This document shows, piece after piece, positions 1 through 7,503 of a stretch of 11,840 nucleotides of DNA. The stretch lies in the NCBI GenBank assembly GCA_007127615.1, contig SKZB01000277.1, positions 1-11,840 on the forward strand, written 5' to 3'. Numbering within the stretch: the first letter of the stretch is position 1; every line of letters begins with the position of its first letter. Made by a program: the position numbers and the translations under genes. The notes under the pieces were generated by a model that saw only the letters and a list, made by a program, of their open reading frames with translations, did no database searches and was not told the origin of the DNA. This stretch comes from Phycisphaerales bacterium (GTDB taxonomy: Bacteria > Planctomycetota > Phycisphaerae > Phycisphaerales > SM1A02).

Positions 1-249
1 TATGACGATCGTCGTCGGCAGCGATGTGCCCTCGAAGCTCCGGAAAATTTCGCTCTCCTCGTCCATCAGAATGTCTACGTTCCAGTCGTGGTCGCGAAGA
101 AACCGTTTGGTGCGCTCACGCGACTCGCCGACGTTGACGGCGAAGAACGCGACACCACGGCCCGCGTTCCCTTCGGCGACGGCGATCAGCTCCGGCATCG
201 CGCGAGCAGTTTCAACATGTCGTTTCTCCGGATGACTCCGCAGATCCAT
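1..249 (-). CDS. Partial thioredoxin-fold protein (TlpA/redoxin-like), 3' end beyond the window
   Basis: The minus strand is open from an ATG at 249 to the window edge (83 codons). The translation contains GRGVAFFAVNVGES, then a helix with FLRDHDW, then DILMDEES and LPTTIVI. This is the pattern of the central and C-terminal part of TlpA-type thioredoxins (strand with AVNV, partner strand, cis-proline loop LPTT). In the family a WCxxC motif should lie about 10 residues before AMPEL. Here that place reads LRSHPEKRHVETA, with no cysteine, and its codons are less GC-biased at the third position than the rest. An in-frame TGA lies at 271-273, so only ATG 249 or GTG 255 can start it, and neither has a clear Shine-Dalgarno. 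It may be a redox-inactive thioredoxin-fold protein, or a gene that lost its front part to a frameshift or truncation. The fold is fairly clear; the function is unknown. Confidence 0.6.
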   Translation of the reverse strand, partial: MDLRSHPEKRHVETARAMPELIAVAEGNAGRGVAFFAVNVGESRERTKRFLRDHDWNVDILMDEESEIFRSFEGTSLPTTIVI

Positions 250-608
250 GGCCACAACGAATCGACCGTCTCACCGCCGGCCGCCCTAAGAGCACGATTG
301 TTCGCCGGTACGAAACGATCGGCATCGGGGCGGACTTTGACCGAAGTCTCCGTTGTCGAACCCGCGGTTGCCCCGAAAGAGACGATGCTTCGCCGGGAAC
401 GGGGCCTCTCCCGGAAGAAGCGACACGAGGGTCGATCGATCGACGAGCGTTCGGAAACATCGCTTAGTGAAGACTAATCGAACCCGCCGCGACGTCAAGA
501 AAGTCTTCTCACATTTTGTACGCTTTGATCAGTGCTACACTGTGCCCGAATGCCCCGGTCAAGAATGGTTCGTGCTTTGTTTGATTCTGACATCCACCGA
601 AAGGCCCC
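250..608. other. Non-coding stretch upstream of astD
   Basis: No convincing gene is seen in these 359 bases. The short open frames on both strands have arginine- and serine-rich translations and no family resemblance. The stretch holds a perfect 14-bp palindrome GTCGATCGATCGAC (431-444) and a relatively AT-rich patch (about 500-545) that contains the best astD promoter candidate. It separates the minus-strand fragment at the left edge from plus-strand astD, so promoters for both directions should lie here. Confidence 0.5.
533..541 (+). promoter_or_regulatory. Candidate extended -10 promoter for astD
   Basis: TGCTACACT fits an extended -10 (TG, one base, then TACACT, which matches TATAAT at 4 of 6). 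It sits in the only AT-rich patch of the upstream region, about 68 bases before the astD ATG. No good -35 is found at the right distance; TTGTAC at 516-521 is only 14 bases away. The call is weak. Confidence 0.3.
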
Positions 609-2123
609 ATGAACACCCCTCTCCGTCATACCGCGAGCAACTACATTGGCGGCCGGTGGCGGCCGATCGAGGGCGAGCAGGTTCGCTCCACCAATCCCGC
701 CGCTCCGGAGGAAGTCGTCTGGTCGGGTTCGCCCGATCCCGCGCACGTGGATGAGGCGGTCCAGGCCGCCCGCGCGGCGTTCCCCGACTGGGCGGCGCGC
801 TCGATGGACGAGCGCATCGAGGCCCTGCGAAAATGGCAGGTGGTGACCGGCAAGTACGCCGAGTCGCTGGCGAGATTGATTACCGCCGAGATGGGAAAGA
901 TCCACGCCGAGTCGCTCTTTGAAGCGAAGGCGCTGGCGGGCAAGGTGGACGTCACGCTCGATGAGATTTCCCTCAGCCGGGTGCGCGACTACAAGGTCGC
1001 GGTCTCCGGCACCCGGGCCGGGCACTGCCGTTTCAAACCGCACGGGGTGATGGCGGTCATCGGGCCGTTCAACTTTCCGGCGCATCTGGCCAACGGCCAC
1101 TTCGTGCCGGCGCTGCTGACGGGGAACACGATTGTGTTCAAGCCGTCGGAAAAGACGCCGGCGGTGGGGCAGATGATCGCGGAGATGATGGATGAAGCGC
1201 AGCTCCCGCCGGGCGTCTTCAACCTCATCCAGGGCGGAGGCGAGATCGCCGCGTCACTCGTCGGTCACGATGAGATCAACGGCATTCTCTTCACCGGCTC
1301 CTGGCCCGTCGGGCGGCGGATTCTGGAAGCGAACCTCGATCGCCCGGGACGCATCGTCGCACTGGAGATGGGCGGCAACAACCCCGCGGTCGTTCTTGAT
1401 GATGCTCATCTCAAACAGGCGGTGATCGAGTGCGCGCGGGCTTCCTTCGCCACGACCGGCCAGCGATGTACGTGCACGCGCCGCATCATGGTGCAGTCCG
1501 GCATCGCCGAGCGGTTCATTCCCGCGTTCGTGAAAGCCGCCTCGACGCTGGTCATCGGACCCGGCGATACGATGGCGCCGGTCTTCATGGGCCCGCTCGT
1601 GACGGAAGAGGCGGCCGACGCGGTGATCACGTATCAGAGCGAGCTCGCGCAGCGCGGCGGGAAGGTGCTGTTGGAAGCCGCGCGCATCGATCAACCGGGA
1701 CATTTCGTCTCGCCCGGTGTGGTCGAAGTCGATCGGTTCACCCTCGAGAATGATCGGGAGTGTTTCGGCCCGCTCGCGCAGATTTCGATCGTCGATTCGC
1801 TCGATGAAGCGATCGAGCAGGCCAACGCCACCGAGTACGGACTGGCCGCCTCGATCTTCACGGCGAGTGATCTCGATTTCCAGCGGTTCTTCCGTGAATG
1901 CCGGGCCGGCTGCATCAATCACAACACCGGCACCGCGGGGGCGTCGAGCAAGCTGCCCTTCGGCGGGCTGGGCAAAAGCGGCAACCACCGCCCGGCCGCG
2001 GCGTTCAGCGTTGATTACTGCGCGTATCCCGTTGCCAGCATGGCGGAAGAGGGCAGCGAGGCGGCGGTGCCCGAGGGGATCAAGTGGGATGATGCGTGGG
2101 TCGATGGCGGTTCGGGCGCGTGA
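609..2123 (+). CDS. astD: N-succinylglutamate 5-semialdehyde dehydrogenase (AstD)
   Basis: AstD is a cytoplasmic NAD-dependent aldehyde dehydrogenase. It oxidises N-succinylglutamate semialdehyde to N-succinylglutamate, the fourth step of the arginine succinyltransferase pathway. The 504-residue product is close to the usual ~490. Visible family marks are FNFP (154-157), the cofactor-binding FKPSE (177-181), FTGS (228-231), the general base Glu253 in LEMGGNNP, the nucleophile Cys287 in GQRCTC, PFGG (450-453), and GNHRP (458-462) followed by DYCAYP. NPxxPE-type N-terminal context and GQRCTCxRR are characteristic of AstD rather than of generic aldehyde dehydrogenases. The ATG has AAAGG 4 bases upstream. 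No other ast gene is nearby, so it stands alone; its pathway partners would have to be elsewhere. A related semialdehyde substrate cannot be excluded. Confidence 0.93.
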   Translation: MNTPLRHTASNYIGGRWRPIEGEQVRSTNPAAPEEVVWSGSPDPAHVDEAVQAARAAFPDWAARSMDERIEALRKWQVVTGKYAESLARLITAEMGKIHAESLFEAKALAGKVDVTLDEISLSRVRDYKVAVSGTRAGHCRFKPHGVMAVIGPFNFPAHLANGHFVPALLTGNTIVFKPSEKTPAVGQMIAEMMDEAQLPPGVFNLIQGGGEIAASLVGHDEINGILFTGSWPVGRRILEANLDRPGRIVALEMGGNNPAVVLDDAHLKQAVIECARASFATTGQRCTCTRRIMVQSGIAERFIPAFVKAASTLVIGPGDTMAPVFMGPLVTEEAADAVITYQSELAQRGGKVLLEAARIDQPGHFVSPGVVEVDRFTLENDRECFGPLAQISIVDSLDEAIEQANATEYGLAASIFTASDLDFQRFFRECRAGCINHNTGTAGASSKLPFGGLGKSGNHRPAAAFSVDYCAYPVASMAEEGSEAAVPEGIKWDDAWVDGGSGA

Positions 2124-2139
2124 CCCGCGTGAAGGCTTC

Positions 2140-2186
2140 CACGGGTTGCGCATCGGTCGGCGGCGCCGCCCGATGCTTCACCCGTG
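2140..2186. repeat. Large imperfect hairpin (7+6+6 bp)
   Basis: Outer arms CACGGGT (2140-2146) and ACCCGTG (2180-2186), middle arms GCATCG (2150-2155) and CGATGC (2171-2176), and a self-complementary core GGCGGCGCCGCC (2159-2170). The middle arms are separated from the outer by a symmetric 3-base internal loop, and from the core by a 3-base bulge (2156-2158). It begins 16 bases after the astD stop. There is no T-tract, so it is not a standard intrinsic terminator. It could stabilise the astD mRNA end or be part of a dispersed REP-like element. Confidence 0.7.
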
Positions 2187-2199
2187 GCGACATTCCGGC

Positions 2200-2212
2200 G
2201 CCCCTTCGGGGC
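2200..2212. repeat. Short hairpin GCCCC-TTC-GGGGC
   Basis: A perfect 5-bp GC stem with a 3-base loop. On the other strand it reads GCCCC-GAA-GGGGC. That motif is familiar from intergenic dispersed repeats in several phyla including planctomycetes. It is the middle member of the three hairpins after astD. Confidence 0.55.
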
Positions 2213-2240
2213 TTTCACGCCCGTGCCTCTTCGCCCCCCC

Positions 2241-2355
2241 CGTCGCTCCGTCGCTTCGTCGCCCCACCGCATGCTTCGCCCTTCGGGACGAAGCATGGCA
2301 CCCTTCAGACATTTTCCGTCGCTCCGTCGCTCATTGCCTCCGTGCCTCCGTGCCT
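2241..2355. repeat. Clusters of 8-bp tandem repeats
   Basis: Three tandem CGTCGCTC-type octamers lie at 2241-2264 (CGTCGCTC, CGTCGCTT, CGTCGCCC). Two perfect copies lie at 2317-2332, and two and a half copies of TGCCTCCG at 2335-2355. When rotated, the two unit types are CTCCGTCG and CTCCGTGC, so they look like variants of one octamer. The hairpin 2270-2297 lies between the first two clusters. Confidence 0.65.
2270..2297. repeat. Hairpin with CATGCTTCG / CGAAGCATG arms
   Basis: Arms 2270-2278 and 2289-2297 are perfectly complementary over 9 bp. They continue inward as CCC (2279-2281) with GGG (2285-2287) around a TTC loop, with one bulged A at 2288. No T-tract follows. It belongs to the same hairpin cluster as 2140-2186. 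Confidence 0.65.
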
Positions 2356-2415
2356 TTCCTGAATCACTTGCGCAGATTCCTGAAGCGCCAAATGTGAAAC
2401 TGGGCGGCTTTCTCA

Positions 2416-2455
2416 CAAGTTCAGAGTGATCAATCTGATGAACTTGACCTTTTTT
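2416..2455 (+). terminator. Candidate intrinsic terminator
   Basis: CAAGTTCA (2416-2423) pairs perfectly with TGAACTTG (2439-2446) around a 15-base loop, and six T follow at 2450-2455. The stem is AT-rich, the loop is large and three bases separate stem and T-tract, so it is weaker than the terminator at 4381-4428. It would end transcripts coming from astD. An operator role for the downstream gene is an alternative. Confidence 0.4.
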
Positions 2456-2641
2456 CTTTCGGGGACGAGCCGGCCGTGGGGTACGCTCTAGGCGTTCTCG
2501 ACGTTGTCGCGCGAAGTGAACTGGTCGGAATCGATACCGGACTCCCCCGGATTCCCCCGGAACCGTATGGAAGCGTGCGCAGCAGAGTTCATGTTTCCAT
2601 TCTTTGGATGACCAGTTTTTGGATATGACCAGGAGATATTC

Positions 2642-4357
2642 GTGCAACAACGTATCGCGACAGTCACCGGGCTGATGACGGCCGTGTTCATCGGTTCGTC
2701 CTTCGGCACCGCCATGGGCCAGTCCGTTCAGTTTCGGGATCAGACCAGTCTGAGATTTCCCCAGCCGGGGCCGCTCGAATGGACCAACCAGGTTTCCCTG
2801 GCGGACATCAACGGAAACGGCTCACTGGATATTGCCTTCGCCAACGGCGGAAACTTCGCGACCCCCGGCGTGCCGCAGCCGGTGCGGATCTACATGAACG
2901 ACGGTGCGGGTTTCTTTACCGACGAGACGGAAGCGAGGACGGGGGGGCTGACCGGTCACTTCCGGCACGTTGAGTTCGGTGATGTCAACCTGAACGGGCA
3001 CCTCGACATGGTGCTGGCCAACGACTTCAATGCCCGCCCGCGCCTGCTGATGAACGACGGCGACGGTTTCTTCACCGACGAGTCCGGCAGTCGATTGCCC
3101 GCGATCACGATGAGCGCGACGCGCGTGCAGCTCTTCGACATCAACAATAACGGCCACCTGGATCTCTACATCACCAACGGCGGGACCACGAATCGGTTCG
3201 GCTGTGCGCAGAATCGCATTTACGAGAATGACGGCGACGGATTCTACACCGATGTCACGGCGCAACGGCATCCGGCGGTCATCGGTTGCTCACCCATGGA
3301 CGCGAAAATCGGCGATCTCACCGGCGATTTCTGGCTCGATGTCCGCGTGGCGGGGCTCGGCAACAACAACTCGAAGCTCTACTACAACAACGGCGGCGTT
3401 CTGCAGAATGTCAGCGGCAACGTGCCCCCCGATTCCAACGGCTATTCCTACGATTTCGGCGATATCAACGGCAACGGCCGGCTCGACATGGTCGGCGCCA
3501 ACGCCGGGACGGGTGTCACGACGGCGCTCTTCGTCAACAACGGTGATGGAACGTTCAGCAATGTCAGCAACCAGATCACGCCGAACCCCAATGTCGATGA
3601 CAATGACAGCAAGTTCTTCGACTTCAACAACAACGGCCATCTCGATCTGATCATCGCGCGGCTCGGCGGGGTCTCCGAGCGCATCTACGAGAATGACGGC
3701 AACGGCAACTTCACCGAAGTTCTCGGCCTCATCTCGCCGGTCACCGACTCCACGCTGGACGTCGTGGTGGGCGATCTGACCGGCGACGGTCGGCTTGACA
3801 TCGTGACCGGCCAGGGTGAGTCCGGGGTCTTTCTGAATCGCATCTACATCAACACCGGGCCGGAAGACACGATTCCGCCCACCATCGTCCGGACCGAGGA
3901 ACTGGAAGACACGAAAGATACGACCGGGCCGTACGTCATCCGCGCTGCGATCACCGACGGGATGACCTCCGACCGGAACTTCTTCGACAACGGCATCGAC
4001 CTGCACTACACCGTGAACGGCGGCAAAGAGCAGATCGTTGAGATGCGGTGGAGCGGCGGGCAGATCTACCGCGCCGAGATTCCCGGTCAGCCGGGCGGCG
4101 GAACGATTGCGTACTTCGTCCGGGCGGTCGACTTCAATGATAATGTCGGCATTGGTGAGACCATGAGCTTCGATGTCATCACGGAATCGACCGTCGGCGA
4201 CCTCGACGGAAACGGTGTGGTGAATGTCTTCGATCTGCTCATCCTGCTGGAGAACTGGGGCGCCTGCCGCGCCGGGTCGCCCTGTCCGGCCGATCTGAAC
4301 GAAGACGGTACGGTCAATGTCTTTGATCTGCTGCTGCTGCTGGAAAACTGGGGCTAG
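2642..4357 (+). CDS. Secreted FG-GAP/VCBS-repeat protein with C-terminal dockerin-like domain
   Basis: The start is GTG 2642, with AGGAG six bases upstream. Residues 1 to about 26 form a signal peptide, likely cut after AMG. Seven DxNxNGxLD-type calcium loops follow at 55-63, 114-122, 166-174, 225-233, 274-282, 327-335 and 378-386; each fits an FG-GAP/VCBS beta-propeller blade. The fourth reads DLTGDFWLD and has lost the usual glycine. Residues about 410-515 form an Ig/Fn3-like segment (IPPTIVRTEE ... YRAEIPGQP ... AYFVRAVDFND). Residues 518-571 hold two dockerin-like repeats, DLDGNG..NVFDLL and DLNEDG..NVFDLL, each ending in LLENWG. Such proteins are exported and bind calcium. The dockerin here probably acts as a cell-envelope or sorting module, since no cohesin partner is visible. 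The natural ligand is unknown. Confidence 0.88.
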   Translation: MQQRIATVTGLMTAVFIGSSFGTAMGQSVQFRDQTSLRFPQPGPLEWTNQVSLADINGNGSLDIAFANGGNFATPGVPQPVRIYMNDGAGFFTDETEARTGGLTGHFRHVEFGDVNLNGHLDMVLANDFNARPRLLMNDGDGFFTDESGSRLPAITMSATRVQLFDINNNGHLDLYITNGGTTNRFGCAQNRIYENDGDGFYTDVTAQRHPAVIGCSPMDAKIGDLTGDFWLDVRVAGLGNNNSKLYYNNGGVLQNVSGNVPPDSNGYSYDFGDINGNGRLDMVGANAGTGVTTALFVNNGDGTFSNVSNQITPNPNVDDNDSKFFDFNNNGHLDLIIARLGGVSERIYENDGNGNFTEVLGLISPVTDSTLDVVVGDLTGDGRLDIVTGQGESGVFLNRIYINTGPEDTIPPTIVRTEELEDTKDTTGPYVIRAAITDGMTSDRNFFDNGIDLHYTVNGGKEQIVEMRWSGGQIYRAEIPGQPGGGTIAYFVRAVDFNDNVGIGETMSFDVITESTVGDLDGNGVVNVFDLLILLENWGACRAGSPCPADLNEDGTVNVFDLLLLLENWG

Positions 4358-4380
4358 CGGTCCTCTGATCATCAAAGTCG

Positions 4381-4428
4381 ATGCCCCTCATCGTGACCGC
4401 CAATGGCCGTCACGATGAGGGGCATTTT
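4381..4428 (+). terminator. Strong rho-independent terminator with 17-bp perfect stem
   Basis: ATGCCCCTCATCGTGAC (4381-4397) is perfectly complementary to 4409-4425, and GCC/GGC (4399-4401, 4405-4407) extends the stem inside around an AAT loop. TTTT runs from 4425 to 4428. It starts 24 bases after the stop of the dockerin protein and lies 23 bases before the end of the convergent gene. On the minus strand the stem is not followed by a real T-run, so it should act mainly on plus-strand transcription but may block read-through both ways. Confidence 0.9.
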
Positions 4429-4451
4429 CTCTGGAAACCCAATGGGCAAGT

Positions 4452-6239
4452 TCAGGACGGGCTGCTGGTGAGCGTCAGCTGTCGATCGTGTTCAATGCGG
4501 ATGGTGTATTCGATGACCGCGGCGTCCTTCGCGATCGCGCGGCCGGGCACCTCGAGGTCCCAGCGCAGAATTCCTTTCGCGTCGTCGCATTCATGACGCA
4601 GGACGCCCGATTGGCTCTTCACGCCGTCATCTGTGACGGTGAGCTGGATCTCATCGGGGTCGACCTTCGGCAGACGATCAAGCACCCGCACGACGGTGGC
4701 GGCATCACGGAAGTTCTGAACCGAGAGCCGGTAGGTGAGTTCGACCACCCGGTTTCCGCCCTGCACGCGTTCCTCGCGGTTGATGAGTTCACGCTCCGAG
4801 CGCAGACTGGAATTGATGCCCAGCCCGACGGTGACCGCTTCGCCGACGGCGATGTCCTCGAACTCACTCTGGCCGACGAACTCGCCCCGCACGTAGGTGG
4901 AGACCGGCCCGCCGAGCAGGACGAGATCGCTGGTGTTCGTGACGTGCGCCTCTTCGTAGACGTAGCTGGTCAATACGGGAATGGCGACCTGATAGAAGTC
5001 GCCCTCCATCGGTGCCCGCGCGATGCGGATGAGCTGCCGGGCCGGCCGGCTGGGCAGTGTGGTCGATCCGCCAATGCGGTACGTCACGCTGTGGCCTTCG
5101 TTGTTCGGCGAAGTTGCGTCATGCTGCCGGGCGGCATCGCTGGTCAGTTCAACAAGCTGCAACTGATCGGCCAGGGAGTTGAGCTGGCTGTCGAACTTGG
5201 CGACTTCCTGATTGAACTGACCCGGGGTGGTCGGGGCCGCCACGTTCCGGGCGCGGTCGGCGTCGCGTTGCTGCCCGCGCAGTGAGTGCAGGCCCGCATG
5301 CCCTCCCGGGATGCCGGAGGGCGCTCCCGGACGCAATGAGACGGGCAGCGCCGTCAGGGACGGCGCACGGGAGACCAGTGACGGGGTGGCGGTCGAGAGC
5401 GTCATGTGCACATCGCTCCAGTCCTCGCCGCTGGTCTGCCGGATCGATGCAAAGTATTCGAGATCAAGTTCGGAAGAATCGATCTGGCTGCGCACGGTGT
5501 ACGACGGCTTCCACGAAGCGTGGGTGACGAGATAGTTGAGGTGCAACTCACCGCCGGCGCCCTCAGTCCGATCGACGATCAGAATCGCCTCCCGCTCGGT
5601 GCGTGTCGCGCCGGTGCCGAGCGCATTCATCTCGCGCGTGATGTGCTCGATTTCCTTCTTGACATCGCGTTGTTCAAAGTGCAGCGCGAGTGAGTTCCGG
5701 GAGTGCGTCTGGCGTTCGCCGGCGATGTACTCGCTGAGTTCGCGCAGCGTTTTGGCGTCGAGCACGCCGTGCTTGAGATCGCTGCGCGCTGTGCCGGCGG
5801 TGATGTTTTCGAGCTGTTGGAGATAAGCGCGGTGTTCTTCAATGAGTTCCATTTCGCGCTCGATGCGCGTCAGTTGATCTCGCTGCGCAACGAGCTGCTG
5901 CTGAAGCTGCTCCATATCCTCGCTGACATCCTGCTTGACGGGGCGTTCCCGGTACCGGACCGAGCGGACCGTGACGCCGGGCGCACCTTCTGCGTGAAGA
6001 CTGCCGCTGACCACGCGGCGGGGCAGATCGGTAATGAGGAGCTCCTGCACCCCGGCCCGGTCCGGCAGCCTGATGCGGCGCGTGATCAGCGCCTGTCCCC
6101 GGTACACCGTCACCGAATCGATTTCACCCGAGTGCGCGAGAACATCGGCCTCCTGCGCCATGCCGAATGGCACGGACGGTGCGGTCAGAGTCAGGGCGTA
6201 AACGGCACCGATCGTGACGATAGGTCTGATCCCCTGCAT
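4452..6239 (-). CDS. Exported DUF4140/DUF4139 (MuiA-type) protein
   Basis: A 595-residue product with an N-terminal hydrophobic signal segment (about 5-28, probably cut after GMA). The DUF4140 domain (about 38-140) starts with DSVTVYRGQALITRRI. A coiled coil of charged heptads spans about 105-147. The DUF4139 domain (about 225-590) carries its usual marks ASWKPSYTVR (241-250) and TSGEDWSDVHMTLSTATP (269-286). A low-complexity insertion at about 290-380, rich in Gly, Pro, Gln and Asp, separates the two halves of DUF4139, as is usual in the family. The biochemical role is not established; the family name comes from a mucoidy inhibitor phenotype. A TAA stands just two codons before ATG 6239, so this is the first possible start, yet no Shine-Dalgarno is visible. 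It is convergent with the dockerin gene and divergent from the ureohydrolase. Confidence 0.85.
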   Translation of the reverse strand: MQGIRPIVTIGAVYALTLTAPSVPFGMAQEADVLAHSGEIDSVTVYRGQALITRRIRLPDRAGVQELLITDLPRRVVSGSLHAEGAPGVTVRSVRYRERPVKQDVSEDMEQLQQQLVAQRDQLTRIEREMELIEEHRAYLQQLENITAGTARSDLKHGVLDAKTLRELSEYIAGERQTHSRNSLALHFEQRDVKKEIEHITREMNALGTGATRTEREAILIVDRTEGAGGELHLNYLVTHASWKPSYTVRSQIDSSELDLEYFASIRQTSGEDWSDVHMTLSTATPSLVSRAPSLTALPVSLRPGAPSGIPGGHAGLHSLRGQQRDADRARNVAAPTTPGQFNQEVAKFDSQLNSLADQLQLVELTSDAARQHDATSPNNEGHSVTYRIGGSTTLPSRPARQLIRIARAPMEGDFYQVAIPVLTSYVYEEAHVTNTSDLVLLGGPVSTYVRGEFVGQSEFEDIAVGEAVTVGLGINSSLRSERELINREERVQGGNRVVELTYRLSVQNFRDAATVVRVLDRLPKVDPDEIQLTVTDDGVKSQSGVLRHECDDAKGILRWDLEVPGRAIAKDAAVIEYTIRIEHDRQLTLTSSPS

Positions 6240-6310
6240 GAGTGTTTAAGTCATTGGATTGGCGAAAGGACGCCGACGCGGAGGAGGTCTTCGGCGGTGC
6301 CGTCGTCATG

Positions 6311-6341
6311 CACCGGCCTGGCGACCGGCTTCGGGCCGGTG
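6311..6341. repeat. Hairpin between divergent genes
   Basis: CACCGGCC (6311-6318) pairs with GGCCGGTG (6334-6341). A competing inner fold, ACCGGC (6324-6329) with GCCGGT (6335-6340) around TTCGG, shares the 3' arm. A second hairpin, CGCGGG-GTT-CCCGCG, follows at 6368-6382. Both lie in the 210-base gap between the minus-strand DUF4139 gene and the plus-strand ureohydrolase. No T-tract is adjacent; a run of seven T at 6420-6426 is about 38 bases further on. Confidence 0.45.
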
Positions 6342-6449
6342 TCGGGTGGGTTGGACGCGCGAATTGCCGCGGGGTTCCCGCGAAGCTCGGAAACCGTCGA
6401 ATCAGGGCGGGCACTTGCGTTTTTTTGATTCCGGCCGAGGATATCGCGA

Positions 6450-7442
6450 ATGAGCCCGACCCCGAGTCATCGAACCACGTTGCCCAACGCGCGGGAGTAT
6501 CCCCGTTTCGCGGGCGTGCCGACCTTCTGCCGCTTCCCGCTTCTGGAACAGGTCGCCGAAGAACACCAGCCCGTGGATTGGGTGATCTACGGCGTGCCGT
6601 ACGACGGCGGGGTGACCTACCGTCCCGGGGCGCGCTTCGGGCCGCGCGAGATCCGCGTTGCCTCGGCGTACATCAAACCTTATCACCTCGAGCATGATGT
6701 CAATATCGCACAGGTGTTCTCCCTCGCCGACGGGGGCGATGCCCCGGTGCGGCCCTATTCCTGCCGCGCAACGCAGGAAGTCGTGGTCGCGCACGCCGGC
6801 GCGCTCGGCACGCCGGACCACACGTGTCTGTTTGCCGTCGGCGGCGACCACTCGATCGCGTACGCGAACATCCGCGCGACCTGGGAGCGGCGCGGCCGGC
6901 CGAAGGGGGGGCTGGCGATGATTCACTTCGACGCGCATCTCGACACCGCCGGCGAGATCTGGGGTGAAGCGTGGACGCACGCCTCGCCGTTCCGGCACGC
7001 GATCGAGGAAGGATTGATCGACCCGAAGCGCATGCTCACGATCGGGATCCGCGGCCCGCTGAATTCCGCCGAGGATCTGAACTATGCCCGGGATCACGGC
7101 ATCGAGATCGCCACGTACGAAGATTGCACGAGTGATGACGGCATCGAGCGCATCGAAGCGTTTCTCGATGCGCTGGGCGATGATGAGACGTACCTGACCT
7201 TCGACATCGACTGCATTGATCCGGCCTTTGCGCCGGGGACGGGCACGCCGAACTGTGGCGGGTTCAGCTCCGCCGAGGTCTTCGATCTGTTGCGCCTGTG
7301 CGCCGGCACGAATCTGGTCGGCGCGGACCTCGTGGAGGTACTGCCCGACCGTGATCCGGCGGGGACGACCGCCTTGCTCGGGGCGGAAGTGATTCTTGAA
7401 GTGCTCGCGCTGGCGGCGTACCGGGCGAAGCAGAAGGGCTGA
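6450..7442 (+). CDS. Agmatinase-family ureohydrolase (SpeB-like)
   Basis: Enzymes of this family hydrolyse a guanidino group, releasing urea, at a binuclear manganese (in some members nickel) centre; agmatinase makes putrescine from agmatine. All metal ligands are visible: His134 in GGDHS, Asp161/His163/Asp165 in FDAHLD, and Asp252/Asp254 in FDIDCIDPAFAPGTGTP. His177 (WTHASPF) and Glu296 (DLVEV) match conserved active-site positions. The length, 330 residues, is a little above the usual ~300-320 because of an N-terminal extension. GAGG lies eight bases before the ATG. The substrate cannot be fixed from the sequence: the loop GEIWGEAWTHASPF differs from the E. coli SpeB equivalent, and guanidinobutyrase, guanidinopropionase or guanidine hydrolase are alternatives. 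It precedes fabD by 126 bases on the same strand with no terminator seen, so co-transcription is possible. Confidence 0.9.
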   Translation: MSPTPSHRTTLPNAREYPRFAGVPTFCRFPLLEQVAEEHQPVDWVIYGVPYDGGVTYRPGARFGPREIRVASAYIKPYHLEHDVNIAQVFSLADGGDAPVRPYSCRATQEVVVAHAGALGTPDHTCLFAVGGDHSIAYANIRATWERRGRPKGGLAMIHFDAHLDTAGEIWGEAWTHASPFRHAIEEGLIDPKRMLTIGIRGPLNSAEDLNYARDHGIEIATYEDCTSDDGIERIEAFLDALGDDETYLTFDIDCIDPAFAPGTGTPNCGGFSSAEVFDLLRLCAGTNLVGADLVEVLPDRDPAGTTALLGAEVILEVLALAAYRAKQKG

Positions 7443-7503
7443 GACCGCTTTGGGAGTCTCTGCGATGGACGGGGAGGCCCGGCGTCTTCCCCCTGTGGTC
7501 GCC

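Larger units (their letters stand above)
2124..2641. other. Gene-free stretch with repeats between astD and the dockerin protein
   Basis: These 518 bases carry no believable gene. The first part (about 2135-2355) is a cluster of three hairpins and octamer tandem repeats resembling an intergenic dispersed element. A terminator-like hairpin with a T-tract follows at 2416-2455. The last 180 bases contain a doubled CCCCCGGA (near 2550) and a doubled TTGGAT..GACCAG just before the AGGAG Shine-Dalgarno (2631-2635) of the next gene. No good -35/-10 pair for that gene is seen; TTGACC at 2444-2449 has no matching -10. Confidence 0.6.

Noticed and set aside
431..444. 14-bp palindrome GTCGATCGATCGAC as an operator
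   Set aside because: It is a simple repeat of GATC-type bases in GC-rich DNA, not near the promoter candidate; no support for a function.
88..477. Plus-strand frame of 129 codons near the left edge
   Set aside because: Arg/Ser-rich, no Shine-Dalgarno, and overlaps the minus-strand thioredoxin-fold fragment, whose translation fits a known fold.
1254..2153. 299-codon minus-strand frame opposite astD
   Set aside because: Arg-rich shadow of astD without domain resemblance.
2241..2355. CRISPR-like array
   Set aside because: Units are 8 bp and contiguous, without spacers of constant length; no cas gene is present.
2015..2650. 211-codon minus-strand frame over the intergenic hairpins
   Set aside because: It runs through hairpins and octamer repeats and into the 3' end of astD; its composition follows the repeats.
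3290..4375. 361-codon minus-strand frame opposite the dockerin protein
   Set aside because: It mirrors the repeated Asp/Asn/Gly codons of the real gene (rich in Val, Asp, Ile, Glu) and contains the terminator stem.
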